The translations under genes were made by a program, and so were the position numbers. The notes beneath the pieces are model-generated. The model saw nothing but the letters and a program-made list of their open reading frames with translations. It did not search any database and was not told the origin of the DNA. Shown piece by piece: positions 50,901 to 62,049 of a stretch of 64,000 nt of DNA; the stretch's first letter is position 1, and every line of letters starts with the position of its first letter. Origin of the DNA: Plazaster borealis (lineage: Eukaryota; Echinodermata; Asteroidea; Forcipulatida; Labidiasteridae); NCBI GenBank assembly GCA_021014325.1, contig CM037457.1, forward strand, positions 10,234,538 through 10,298,537, written 5' to 3'.

Positions 50901-51272
50901 GGCTCTTGTCTCTTCATCACCTTCCTCAAACTCCTTACGAAGCTTCAAGATCTCATCTGTAACAATATTATAGACAAGATAACAATATAAACGATTACTT
51001 GTTTAAAAAAAATCAAGTTTGTATTAACCTGCAATACAAAATAAAGGCCACCTGAAAAGCCGTCTCAGATGACATCACTATTGTATCTAGCGCTTGAAAT
51101 TAGGGTAAAAATTTGTCATGGGGGGCATGTTTGGGCAATTAAAACGGTAGTTCCCATTTGCATTTTCTTTAAACGAGCCCCTTTACAGCGCTTTTGTTAT
51201 GCCATTTACAAGTACTATTTTGTATAAGATAATCTGACGTGAATGTAAAAACATTGTCTGCATGGACATCAA

Positions 51273-51314
<42 letters not shown>

Positions 51315-54300
51315 TATTTTTTTTTGGGGGGGGGGGCAGGGAATCCACAAGACTGCAAGGCTTGTAGCTCAAAATATTTACTGGACCAGAAATGTTTGTA
51401 TAAGACCAGAATCAGAACGAGAAAAAACCTTTGATACTCAACAGAATTTAAAGATATTTATCAAACTCAAAAGTCAACATAATTCCCCCCCCCAAGATAT
51501 TACACTGTTGCAGTGGAAAAACACAAGACCACTGTCATGAGTTTACTGGCCTGACGCTAAAATCACACACCTCTGGCCTGGGGTCCAGTGTAAAATTCGA
51601 GCGGGGGTGGGGGGGGGGGGCATGTGCCCCCAGGCCCCCTCCCCCTTACTTATGCCAATGATTTTTTTGATCACCATGCTGGAGTACTTGCATGCACATG
51701 TCACAGGCGTCAGGTTATTTGAACTGCATGAACATGGGCTAAGAAGCGCAACTTATCGTACATGTGCACAGTAATCCAAAATGGCACAACGCTCGTGTTG
51801 CTATAGAAATGTGATGTCACTGAGAAGGGTCTCTAGGCTTGATTTCACAAAGAGCTAAGATTGGTCTTAAGATGAATATCAATCTTAATTGCTAGGCAGA
51901 GTGTGATGTCACAATACAAATCACTATACAAATATTGACAACTTGTCTAAAGATGAATCTTGTGAAATTGAGAGTAGGGCTTGAATTCACTTAAATTAAT
52001 CTGAAGATGAGTTACCAAATAAATTCATTACAATGAGCAAAGTGTGATGTCACAATACAAATCACTGTGGCGATACCGACATCTGACAACTCATCTTAAG
52101 ATGAATCTTAGTGCTTTGTGAAATTGAGCACAGTGTGATTGCTTGATGGAATGTTTGCTACAAGTTATTCTGCAAGGATTTTTTTCTTGATTGAAAGTTC
52201 ATGTACAATGTGGTAAAATATTGATTTTATATGGCGTAAATTAATTTATTTCACGTGTAATTGGCTGTCTGTTTAAAGTGCAACTGTACAAAATTTTCTA
52301 TAGGCCTACTTAGTTAAGCAATTTATTTTTGACTTTCTTCAAATACACAAATCCTGATACTGCACAATGGTCCTTCTGATAAAAAAAAATGTAATTAACC
52401 TTTTTTTAGTCTGCATGGCGATATCCCATGGTACGCCATCCTACACTTAATACAGAATGGAAAGGCACAAGCAGAGCATACACAAATTGTTGAGTCTTTT
52501 TCTTTCATTACTGGGCATTGACATGACACACGAGGGCAGTAGACAATGTCATCCATACATTCCAAAGTTCTCTGAAGCAACAGACGATCATAAGTTGCAA
52601 ACAGTTCCTTGCCAACAAGTTCTCGCACCTAATGAAAGGAATAGTGCATATAAAACAACTATAAGCCTGTTTAAAATGATTATTTGGGCAAAAAACATTA
52701 AGGATCACTCAATAATAATATTACACCTCAATTGAAAGATGGGGGCAAATGTTTGCAACAGAAAGGTACAAAAATAAAAAGATTATGTAAAGTTTCTGAG
52801 TTCCTTTCCTCAAGTTGTTTAAAAAAACAGTTGATTTGCTTCTAAACATAAATCTCTGAAGGTCTTAAAAAAATTAGAAAAAAATGTCTGTAAAACCTCC
52901 AAAATGTTTGACTTTGTTGATTTTTTGTTTACCTGTGATGGCAATGCAGGAGAGCTACACTTTGTATCTGGACAGTTCAAACCCTTCACATTGCCCTCTC
53001 CAATTTGCACTTGAAAATATTCTTTCATACACTCCTTGCAGTAAACATGGCTGCATTCTTGAAAACCCATGCAGTCGGACCCAGTTTTATCGCTGAAACA
53101 CACCTGGCAATTGTAGAAAGATGTATTGAATACTCTCTGGCGCTCCGCCCTGTCATGCTCAATCAATGTCCTGAGGAGTAGGTTTGCACAGCCAATGTCT
53201 TGAATGGCACGTGTTTCTAGGATGCTAAAATCTGTCTCATTTTCACCGAGGATGGCTCTCTTAACTGGTTCTTGAGAAGCATTCGCTGCTTGCTGCACTG
53301 TGCTATTATCAATGGAACCCTCATCTGCAACTTCCATTGAGTTTGATCGCAACACCTTGTGAAAATCTAGGGAAAGGGGGGATTGTACACTCAGCAGCTG
53401 AAGACTCTCATCTACAAGAAACTGTATCCATTGGAAGATGATTACCTCCCCAGCCTCACTGTGGTTCTCCTCCCAGAGTTGATCCAGATGAGAACAAAGC
53501 TGAGATAACTGTGAAATTGGCGAACAAATGAACATACATGTACATAAAAACAATAGTAATAAAAAATAATAGTGGCTTCTTGTAATATAGTGCTCAAATC
53601 CATCACTCAGTGACGCTCAAGGTGCTCAAACATTATTATAATTTATCCTGCAAGGTATGTGGAGCTACGTGTTGAAGTATGAGACCTTTTTCCTTAACAT
53701 AGCACCATGTAATGGTTTACAAGGTGCTGTGGCACACTATGCAGCCAATCAAACCAGGAACACCGGGGCAAACCCCTTCTCTTTACGATAAGTGCACTGG
53801 GTTCTTTTACGTGCATGTCACAACACACGGGACCTACGGCTTTACGTCTCATCTGAAGGACGAAGCAATAATGGTTAAGCGTCTTGCTTAAGGACACAAG
53901 AGCCACGACCGGGACTCGAACCCACACTCTGCTGATCAGAAACAGCAGAGCTTGAGTCCGGCTTTCTTATCCACTCGGCCACGACATGATGAACATCTGG
54001 TACATATCAAAAGTTCTCTATTATAATAATCATTGTTTTTCTTCAGAACAGTGGTTTTGGGAATGTTGATGGATACTTACTGAAACGTGTATTTCGACAA
54101 GCATTCAACAGAAGTACTTTATGATGCTTTCTTTTCTCCATGATTTATGGATTTGTGAACACTAAAAGGAACCCTTTCCAAATATATTGTAAGATTTCCC
54201 ACCACAAGCTCACTTCCTTATAAAAGTATGGTGAAGAAGTACTTTCCAAAACTGATGCTAACCTTAGCAACACTGAGCCATTTGCATGAGATAGTGAAAG

Positions 54301-55049
54301 CTGGAGCAGAGTGTGAAGGGTAGTCAGGTGGATACTGAAAGTTTAGCACTATGGGTGGCAGGTGGCTTATCCGCAAAAGGGTACCATGCCCATCAGAATC
54401 TTCCAACAACTTGATACCTACATAAAATAAAACAGATAATTGGGAATGTTTTTATAAAGATTATACAAGGTGATGTTCAGTCCCATGCAAACAAAACCCG
54501 TCAAGTAGGTGAGGTGTCAAATAACACCAATTGTTTTTGCTCCACAAACAACTTTTGACAACAAACTGTCAATACATTGGTTTAATCCCTGGGTTGCATT
54601 TTACTGTAAAATACAGAGTATTGCACCAATAAGTCACCATGTAATTTGTGGAGTAGATAGTAATTACAACATGTAATCAGACTCATTTGGAGTGATATAT
54701 TCATTTGATAGTAAAAGAGTAGTTGTTCTGTTGTGGATAAGAATGATATTTTGAGAATGAAAATAAAACTTCAGGTTTTATTTTGAAACTCTTACTCTTC
54801 TGCAAGCCCAGGATTGACTCTTAGCTTATTTTTGAGTGATGTTTGGACATTGTATCTTCAAAGTGTACCATATTTACTAGCTTGTTGTATATGAGGTCCC
54901 TCTAGTTTGATAAAAAATTCCTTGGGCAACTCCAAGTATGCCGAGAATTGGCCTCCATTGTTATCATCAGCAACGAATATCCGCTCCTCAAAGATGCTGG
55001 CCAGTGCTGTTATCTCATCAGCTTGGGCCTCCCCATCAGCATTGCTCAT
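47944..55049 (-). CDS. RNF14: RNF14 orthologue: RWD-domain RBR-type E3 ubiquitin ligase
   Basis: Six coding exons on the minus strand: 55049-54878, 54417-54263, 53508-52933, 52628-52400, 50956-50784 and 48165-47944 (TGA), 508 residues with consistent phases. Residues 1 to about 145 form an RWD domain (EAQADEITALASIF, LPPIVLNFQYPPDYP). RING1 is 243-293, IBR is 332-373 and RING2 is 427-456. By homology the catalytic Cys of RING2 is Cys440 in DGCNKMAC, which accepts ubiquitin from the E2 before transfer. The conserved HFNDP follows, and the C-terminus is acidic. The start ATG at 55049 matches the family's short MS-start and follows an acceptor at 55071, so an untranslated first exon lies upstream. 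Human RNF14 is 474 residues; the extra length here is mostly a Ser/Asn-rich spacer (about 160-200) before RING1. Known family roles include ribosome-stalling surveillance and transcriptional co-regulation. Confidence 0.95.
48481..48541. repeat. Perfect 29-bp hairpin with a 3-base loop
   Basis: The left arm 48481-48509 and right arm 48513-48541 are exact reverse complements by eye, separated by GGG. It lies in the last RNF14 intron, just before a 126-bp direct repeat. Confidence 0.9.
48547..48672. repeat. 126-bp direct repeat, copy 1
   Basis: By eye it is identical to 49298-49423. It starts GAGAAAGGGTTTATAGTCAT. Confidence 0.9.
48738..48910 (+). repeat. tRNA-derived SINE, family 3, copy 2
   Basis: The head (TGGTCCATTGGTAAGACATC, GGGTTCGAATCCC) and body match the copy at 46725-46890. 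Confidence 0.65.
49298..49423. repeat. 126-bp direct repeat, copy 2
   Basis: By eye it is identical to 48547-48672, 751 bp away, within the last RNF14 intron. Confidence 0.9.
49851..50224 (-). mobile_element. TTAA-flanked MITE, element A, copy 4 (inverted)
   Basis: TTAA at 49851-49854 and 50221-50224. The interior is the reverse complement of copies 1 and 2. It lies in the last RNF14 intron. Confidence 0.85.
51100..51660. repeat. (TTA)n, G runs and fragments of the poly-G/C element family
   Basis: A long (ATT)n array at 51270-51306 is followed by TA repeats and a G run. Further G runs occur at 51602-51620. The piece around CATTGTCTGCATGGAC resembles 32060-32080. It lies in the intron between RNF14 exons 4 and 5. 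Confidence 0.5.
51838..52137. repeat. Two adjacent diverged inverted-repeat units
   Basis: Each unit carries TTCAC near one end and CTTGTGAAATTGAG or CTTTGTGAAATTGAG at the other, with a shared core GTGTGATGTCACAATACAAA (near 51901 and 52041). Confidence 0.6.
53585..53988 (-). repeat. tRNA-derived SINE, family 1b, copy 2
   Basis: On the minus strand it has the head TGGCCGAGTGGATAAGA and a body matching 22418-22829 (for example CGTAAAAGAACCCAGTGCAC). It lies in RNF14 intron 2. Confidence 0.8.
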
Positions 55050-55070
55050 CTTTAGACTGACGGAACACTT
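55050..55070 (-). other. RNF14: RNF14 5' UTR segment in the first coding exon
   Basis: A CTTATTTCAG acceptor ending at 55071 leaves 21 untranslated bases before the ATG at 55049, so transcription must begin in an upstream, still unplaced exon. Confidence 0.6.
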
Positions 55071-57270
55071 CTGAAATAAGTTTTTGATCAAGTGGAAAAG
55101 TTTGCGTCATACAGTACAGTACATGACTGGAATAACTCCTTTACAAATGTAGGATTTGAGGACTTATTTGTGCCCTCATACTGATTACAGTTTGTTTGTT
55201 AATCTTGATGGTCTAATGTCCAACCTTGACAGTTCCTATATTGTTATTTCCGATTAATAATGAAAACAATAAAAATATGAATAGCGCACTGTATTTTAAG
55301 AAAGAGCACAGAATGCAAACTCACTATAAAAAATAAAATAAGGATGAATTTTCCAAATAAGCGTGGTGAAAGCAGGGATCCATGACTAACCTGTGCACCG
55401 CATGTTACCTTGACGATTGTTTTAAAAACATGTATTGACTAGATATGTTTAGGAAACTTCCCAACTTCTAAAAAACAAAATAAAATTAATTTTAGGCGCG
55501 ATTGAGCTCTAAACTTTACCCCTCTGTACATGAGATAGGATAAAGATTTAGATAACAAATAAAAATAGGCTAAGGGGTTAGGCTCTGGCATAATATATGC
55601 TCTTATTGTAATGCGATGATCAAACCATGGCAAGGTCAGACGTAGGGTTACGACGATTGGTGCAGTTAAATTCAATAAAACTAAGCATGAAAAATATCCA
55701 CAGTTTCTTAAATTAAATAGCAAACTACCAATACACATGCTGCATTATGCTGGAACCAATTGATGTGTGGTCCCCCCCCCCCCCCCATTTGAAATCTGGA
55801 CTTTTGTGATTGGAAAATTCCAGAGTAAAATTAAAATACAACCATGGAACCATGAATGATCGAACCTCCATGCATGGCATCGTACCCTGGTAGGACGCCA
55901 CTCTCACTTGTATGCAACGAAGGCGTCCAACCTGGGCTACATGACATCCCTGGCCGGCCTGCATACATGTAAGAGGACATACGGCATTTCCGGCAACATA
56001 AAATTGAAAACTTAGTAGGTAATGCGAAAAAGCATTGTGTTATTCATATCATAATTCAGTCACTGATCCGATCGTCTGGGCATTTAATTCAGTTAAACCA
56101 TGGGATATCCACAATCACAGGAATGATTAACATATAAGTCGTTGTTGCGTTTTGTTGATAGAATAATGACAAACATGATTAACGAACGCTTACACAGTTA
56201 CACTTACAAGTTTCGTCGTTTACTTTGGGTTTCACGTAACACATTGCTTGCTACATATCCTCCCGTGTCCGGTTTTCGATGTACTATGCCTTTTTCTTTA
56301 AATTGAAAAAAAATAACGATGCCATATATCAACTGATGCCCTAATTACCTTCCTTTGTTTATAAGAAGTATGTAAAAATATATTAAAACTTGATAGACAT
56401 TGAAACTTTCACACCACGCACCGATCTTCGATGACTTCAATAGCGTCCCATTTGTTTTGAGTTTTACCTGTTTTCGAGGCAAACAAGAAAGTATGGTGTC
56501 CTGGTGAAGCCATACGCAGAAGAAACATCTGCAGTGACTTCAAGTGTTCTGTGAGACGTTGTGTATGACTCTATAGCCAGCAGTTGTCTTCATTTTATTC
56601 AAAATATTTTTTATTCAATTTTAAAAATTACGATGGTAATTTGCAAAAACTATAAAAAAAAAATTTTTTAAAAAAAGTGTCAATAAGTCTTGGCTTTCAA
56701 ATCTGATTTTTTAAAAAGTTTTGAATCTTTTTATGTTTCTTAACATTTATAATAAAGCATATCAATAAACAGTGATATTTGAATCACCAAGCCAATGTTT
56801 AAATTTTAATGTTATTAATAATAAATGATATGAGGGTTTTAAAAAAAATTCTCCAGACTGTTAGAAAATTATATAAGGCACATGGCTTCTTTAAGCCTCT
56901 GTATTTTTTTCCCCAGAATGCTCAGCAGAATTTTAAGTCACATGATTTTATCATCGTGAATTGTGAATTGAAAAATTGTTTGATGAAACTTTTTCGGCGG
57001 GCAATTTTTTTTTTATGGCCCCGACAGTATGACATATTTTTGTACCTTGTAGAAATGCCTAAAATACCACATATTTTTGTAATACAAGTGCAACTTGCCA
57101 GTGGAGCCTCACATAATTCTAAGTTTTGGTCAAAGGAGAGGAGACTCTTTGCTTGGCAAGTCAAACCACAAAAATTGTATCTAGGGACTGTTTACCTCGC
57201 GCGCAGAGAGGTAAAAGATTTGCATCGATTTGCTAGCTAGTTCTGGATTACACAACGAAATGAAACTAAC
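55071..57270. other. RNF14 upstream region
   Basis: It should contain the RNF14 promoter and first exon, which I cannot locate. A C run at 55772-55786 followed by CATTTGAAATCTGGAC repeats the left part of the element at 15691. The long frame at 56809-57240 shows no recognised motif and lies in AT-rich sequence. Confidence 0.35.
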
Positions 57271-57272
57271 GT

Positions 57273-57431
57273 TAAGGTCCTTTTCGAAACCACGGCTTTG
57301 GGTCTTGGGCTTTGGATTAGGCTGTATCAGTCATTTTTAGAATGTACGCTTTTTGTACGTACCTTCAACCAACATGCTGACGGAGCCTAAGTCGGAGCTC
57401 AAATTAAAGTCTTGTAGTTTCGAAAAGGCCT
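57273..57431. repeat. Short inverted-repeat element (CCTTTTCGAAAC ends)
   Basis: AGGTCCTTTTCGAAACCACG on the left is mirrored by GTAGTTTCGAAAAGGCCT on the right. A small foldback element. Confidence 0.55.
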
Positions 57432-57531
57432 ATGTGCTGCAAAATGGGGGATGTCTCTGAACATCTAGAGAGGGCGGTATTTTTTTTCGCGGAAATTTTG
57501 ACCCGACGAAGGCGTTCACTTTTCAATTTCA

Positions 57532-57705
57532 ATGGCTGGACTCGATGAGATTGAGAGTAGTTGTGCATGGTTTGGGTTTTTATTGGAACTGTTGTTGATT
57601 GAAGTTGTTCGTGAATTCACCAAAGAGTCATCAATGACATTTCACTTTACTACACTAGTACTATGGTTCTTGGAAAGGAGCAAATTTGTGGACTCTAGTC
57701 TGTAG
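57532..57705 (+). CDS. Small open frame, possible first exon of an unidentified gene
   Basis: This 57-codon frame starts ATGGCTGGACTCGATGAG and ends TAG. The product is hydrophobic (SSCAWFGFLLELLLIEVV). I do not recognise it. The preceding 100 bases are more GC-rich with several CpGs, as near a promoter. It could be chance. Confidence 0.2.
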   Translation: MAGLDEIESSCAWFGFLLELLLIEVVREFTKESSMTFHFTTLVLWFLERSKFVDSSL

Positions 57706-57988
57706 GCCCGTGTGCGTTTGGTTGGCATGTTTGTTGCGGTTGTTGCCTTTGATGAATCTGGCGGCGCCTGAAGTGAGAGACTGATGGAGAGAGCAAAATA
57801 AACTAAAATACAATCTAAGGATTCTCAAGGACACAACGAAAACTTGGCTCACAGGGTGAGGAAAACTTGTTGTATGAAAATTTACAAAGTAATGGTGTGA
57901 TGCAATTTTGAATGTATAGTTTGTCAAGTTTTGAATAAAAAAAATAAAATGAAATCTGAAAAGCTGTCACATAGTATCATGTCCAGTA

Positions 57989-58129
57989 AAGCCTGGTTCA
58001 TACTTCCTGCAAATGCTTCATGCGAAGCAAATTTTCTTGTGTCACAATTGTAAAAATAGCGTGTACCGATTATTGCATCACCAAAATTCGCTTCGCATTC
58101 GCATTCGCAGCAAGTATGAACCGGGCTTA
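57989..58129. mobile_element. Short inverted-repeat element (AAGCCTGGTTCATACTT ends)
   Basis: The left end AAGCCTGGTTCATACTTCCT and the right end AAGTATGAACCGGGCTT are mirrored, with inner AAATGCTTCATGCGAAGC and GCTTCGCATTCGCATTCGC. No coding content. Confidence 0.8.
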
Positions 58130-58559
58130 GTGGGCCAGTTTGAAAAACTGCTTTATTGTCTTCGCTGCCACTGACTGGGCTCTAATTACATGTGCAAACC
58201 TCATGCATTCATCATGCGTTCAAGCTCCTACAGTACATGTACTTAGGATTTTATATTTTCAAGGAGCGACTTGGTTTCAGGGTCTGATTTTATCAGGAAC
58301 ACTTGGCTACTCATCATTAGACCCAGTAACTGGGGCGCTGTACTCCTTCCTTTTACAAAATACATAAGTATGTATCTTTGGTCGTACTACTATTCAGCTA
58401 ATATTTTGACAACCCAATACCAAGGACAAGGTCACGGTGAGAATGATGTTTTACTTCATGTAAAGGGGCTTTTCCCATATACCAGTGTATACTGGTTGAT
58501 GAAAATTTGTCTTATAAGTTATATGGGTCATCCTCATGATTAGAATAGAGACTATGTTA

Positions 58560-58860
58560 AATTTCATCTGCCCCAAAGACTCCCACACAACACACACATC
58601 GAGTTTTATAGATCATTGGAGGGCATCGCAGTAACTTGGAGTGTTGATTGCATGGTAGAGGATGAGATCACCTGCAAACAGTCTCACATCAGATTCAGAA
58701 GTTACATGAGTTGGAAGGTCATTGATATGTAAATAATAGGAGGGGACCCACTACTGTACCCTGCAGAACACCGACGACCACTGAAGAGCTTGGAGAAGAT
58801 TAATCATTACTTTTTGGTGTCGGTTCATGAGAAAGCCTTTCAGGGTTCTCCCCATGCACT
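58560..58860 (-). pseudogene. Decayed LINE reverse-transcriptase fragment
   Basis: On the minus strand a broken frame reads VLQGTVVGPLLF, then NDLPTHV and RLFAGDLILYHA, the finger/palm motifs of CR1/Jockey-type RTs. The catalytic FADD box is altered to FAGD, and stops and small indels are present. Confidence 0.65.
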
Positions 58861-59469
58861 TGGTTGAAGCTACCGAATCAGGCCAATACGTGCGAATTGC
58901 GGCTTGATTTGCGCGAATTGCGGCTGATACGCAAAAATATTTATTATTATTGTTATTATTTTAAACGATTTTTTACAGTTCACAACAAACCTTAAGATAA
59001 AACCATTTAGAATGCCCCACCCCCAGATTGCACAGTAAGGCTTTTAAAACCAAAGATAAATACCAAATAAAAAATATTCAGAGGGGGTTGGTCTTTGCAA
59101 TCAAGCCAGACATTTGACCTGTCCAATTTTGTTCAATTTAATTTTGTTGAATATCGTGCACCTACACTCATAGACTTTCGTTGCGATAATCTGAAACCTC
59201 TATCCTCCAGACGCTCATTGACCGAAGTTTTGCGACAAACCATGGGCATATTAGGTACACATTTGGCAAATATTTCAATATCACACACACGCGCAATCGA
59301 TGAGTCTGTCTTGTACCACGTCCCCAATAGGTGAAATAGCATGGGTCTCCTCTGAAGACCAAAGAGTACGAAGGCACTCCTTTCTAATCCACTGATGATA
59401 GAACTGCAGCATTTACTTGTAAGAAAATCTGTATACGTAATTTTTTCTCTTTTTTACACTTTACTTAAA

Positions 59470-59560
59470 TTAGGTGTTCGGGCACTCCGCCCGGAACACC
59501 TTGTTTTTGTAACAGTTAAATGTGAGCATTGTTGTCCGTTTACGAAGACACACTTGGCCA
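59470..59560. repeat. GGTGTTCGG hairpin repeat, copy 1
   Basis: AGGTGTTCGGGCACTCCGCC folds on its inverse GGCGGAACACC-like arm, followed by TTGTTTTTGT and, after about 50 bases, AAGACACACTT. The same layout recurs at 60960-61062. Confidence 0.6.
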
Positions 59561-60009
59561 AGCTTACATAACCTTAAAGCTTTACACATACATTGTAGTA
59601 AGATCTGCACTAGTGAATGACATCGCTGTAGTGACGTCATCATGACATCATCACAATCCCATGTTGATTTACATTAGTTCAAAGTGTAATATTTCAAAAA
59701 ATTATATCTCTGAAATACATTATAAGCTTGTTCACAATCTAGTCCTATACATCAAATGAAAGGGATTAACATACTTCCTAAAAGTTGCACTATCATGACC
59801 CCAATTTGGCATTGCCTTCCGATCAAAACCGGATGTTGAAATTAAAATTAAAAAATATTCCCAGCCGCCTTGTTTTGAGGTCTTTGAGGTCTACAGACAA
59901 TGTGAAATGGAATTTGGATAATGTGGTCTTTGTGCAATATTTTGCTGAAAACCTTTTGTAACTTCAAAATAGTTTAAACCTTAGCACACGCTTGAGTCTC
60001 AATGCCCTG

Positions 60010-60165
60010 ATTATTATACACATATTGACTGGCAATGAGGTAACTAGTGTACGTCTATTCCCCCGAGGGACTTTGAGTGACCAGAAGAGGTCACTCACAG
60101 GCCCGAGGGGGAATAGACGTACACTAGTTACTGAATTATGCCAGTCAATTTGTGTTTTATAACAC
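60010..60165. mobile_element. Palindromic short element
   Basis: Exact 24-bp arms at 60041-60064 and 60107-60130 (TAACTAGTGTACGTCTATTC on the left) are enclosed by outer arms ATTGACTGGCA and TGCCAGTCAAT. An inner GAGTGACC/GGTCACTC pair is also present. Confidence 0.85.
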
Positions 60166-60959
60166 ACCTCGGTCTTAAATGTGAAATAAGAACAGAAATC
60201 TGGAAAAGAAAGGAAGTTTTGTAGTTGCTGTTCACGGTTCAAGTCAAGAGAGGGTGCTGTAACCAGGCACTATTTCCAAAGACTAGTGCCCCTCGCAAAA
60301 CGCGCGCGCGCGATCACTAGACTATATTAGTTCACCTCACGTGACAGTGTTTCAGCCAACCAGATTACAGAACAAGCAAGAGATGTGTTATAAAACTAAT
60401 TAGCATGGCTACAACCCTTACACTCAACCAATTTTACTAATTTCTTTTTAACCACTGTCGGATGAAGTGTGCCAAACAACTTTGGAGCGCCCTTAATTTT
60501 GTGGAGTCAGTCAGACGGCTGTTGTGAATATCCACCCGGAAATTCTATTTATGTAGCGTGCAGCAATGTGCTAAGCTTCGTTTCACCCATTCAAAGAGGG
60601 ACAGAAGGCACTGACAATTATGCTTGTAAAATCCCTTTTTCCGGCAAAAATATTGTGTAATGGTATTTTCAAAGGAAACGATTACTCCTGAAGCTCCACA
60701 AATTTTTGAAAAAATAATGCTGCACATGGGCACGGATTTTTTTATCGGAATACCAACGTGAAGTGGCTAACTATGGGTTTTACCAGGGTATCCAGTCACT
60801 TCGGCACCTATCAAACTAAAGCTCAATGAACCAGTTAATATCTATAGCGAAGGCTTACCATGTGTGTGGTGAGTGCATGCTGGGGATGCTGTGAGCATCC
60901 TTGTAATGGATTGTTCTGGCCTATGGCTGACCATGTCAACCATTTTTTGCCACTGCTTA

Positions 60960-61062
60960 TTAGGTGTTCGGAGTAACGCTCGGAACACCTCTTGTTTTTG
61001 TTCATTTTTAAAAATGATTTCTTCTTCTCCTCCCCCATGATTGTCAGCTAACAAAGACACAC
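60960..61062. repeat. GGTGTTCGG hairpin repeat, copy 2
   Basis: AGGTGTTCGGAGTAACGCTC pairs with CGGAACACCT, followed by CTTGTTTTTGT and AAAGACACACTT as in copy 1. Confidence 0.6.
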
Positions 61063-61549
61063 TTAACCTTCAATTTTGTGGTCGTAGGTTTTTGACTTCA
61101 AGCAGGTTATGAGTTTGTAGTTGTGCTTGTCCGTTATTGCTGTTTTAATGTACATGATTGCTAATTTTTAGATGAGTTAGAAAATTTCATTTTGTGATAA
61201 GTGAGACAACATAAACCTTTTATTAGGGAATAGCAGTGTAAGGACCCGGTCCTTTGCTGCATGGTAATGGTTGGGGACTGGCTGCTATTAACGGATCGAG
61301 TCGAGTTGTTGATGCCACTTGCACACACGTGCATGCGGCACCAATAACTCTCACCAAAAACATGCACAAAGAAAACAATCTTTTAATAGTATCTAATCTA
61401 CACAGGGCAAAACTTAATACGCAATATATACGCAATATACCTGTTTAATAGGGGCCAGTTATGTGCTGGTTAGTCAGTTTTTTATCACATACTTTGTTAT
61501 ACCCCCGTGACTGGTTTTCAATAAATCAGACTTATAAACTCTCCAAAAA

Positions 61550-62049
61550 NNNNNNNNNNNNNNNNNNNNNNNNNNNNNNNNNNNNNNNNNNNNNNNNNNN
61601 NNNNNNNNNNNNNNNNNNNNNNNNNNNNNNNNNNNNNNNNNNNNNNNNNNNNNNNNNNNNNNNNNNNNNNNNNNNNNNNNNNNNNNNNNNNNNNNNNNNN
61701 NNNNNNNNNNNNNNNNNNNNNNNNNNNNNNNNNNNNNNNNNNNNNNNNNNNNNNNNNNNNNNNNNNNNNNNNNNNNNNNNNNNNNNNNNNNNNNNNNNNN
61801 NNNNNNNNNNNNNNNNNNNNNNNNNNNNNNNNNNNNNNNNNNNNNNNNNNNNNNNNNNNNNNNNNNNNNNNNNNNNNNNNNNNNNNNNNNNNNNNNNNNN
61901 NNNNNNNNNNNNNNNNNNNNNNNNNNNNNNNNNNNNNNNNNNNNNNNNNNNNNNNNNNNNNNNNNNNNNNNNNNNNNNNNNNNNNNNNNNNNNNNNNNNN
62001 NNNNNNNNNNNNNNNNNNNNNNNNNNNNNNNNNNNNNNNNNNNNNNNNN
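61550..62049. other. Assembly gap (500 Ns)
   Basis: Exactly 500 N bases, a conventional placeholder size. True length is unknown, and open frames across it are artefacts. Confidence 0.99.

Noticed and set aside
51270..51330. CRISPR-like or functional repeat array
   Set aside because: It is a simple (TTA)n/(TA)n microsatellite in an animal intron with no spacers.
56809..57240. 143-residue open frame as a gene
   Set aside because: AT-rich, no recognisable motif, no splice context, and another frame of similar quality lies on the opposite strand.
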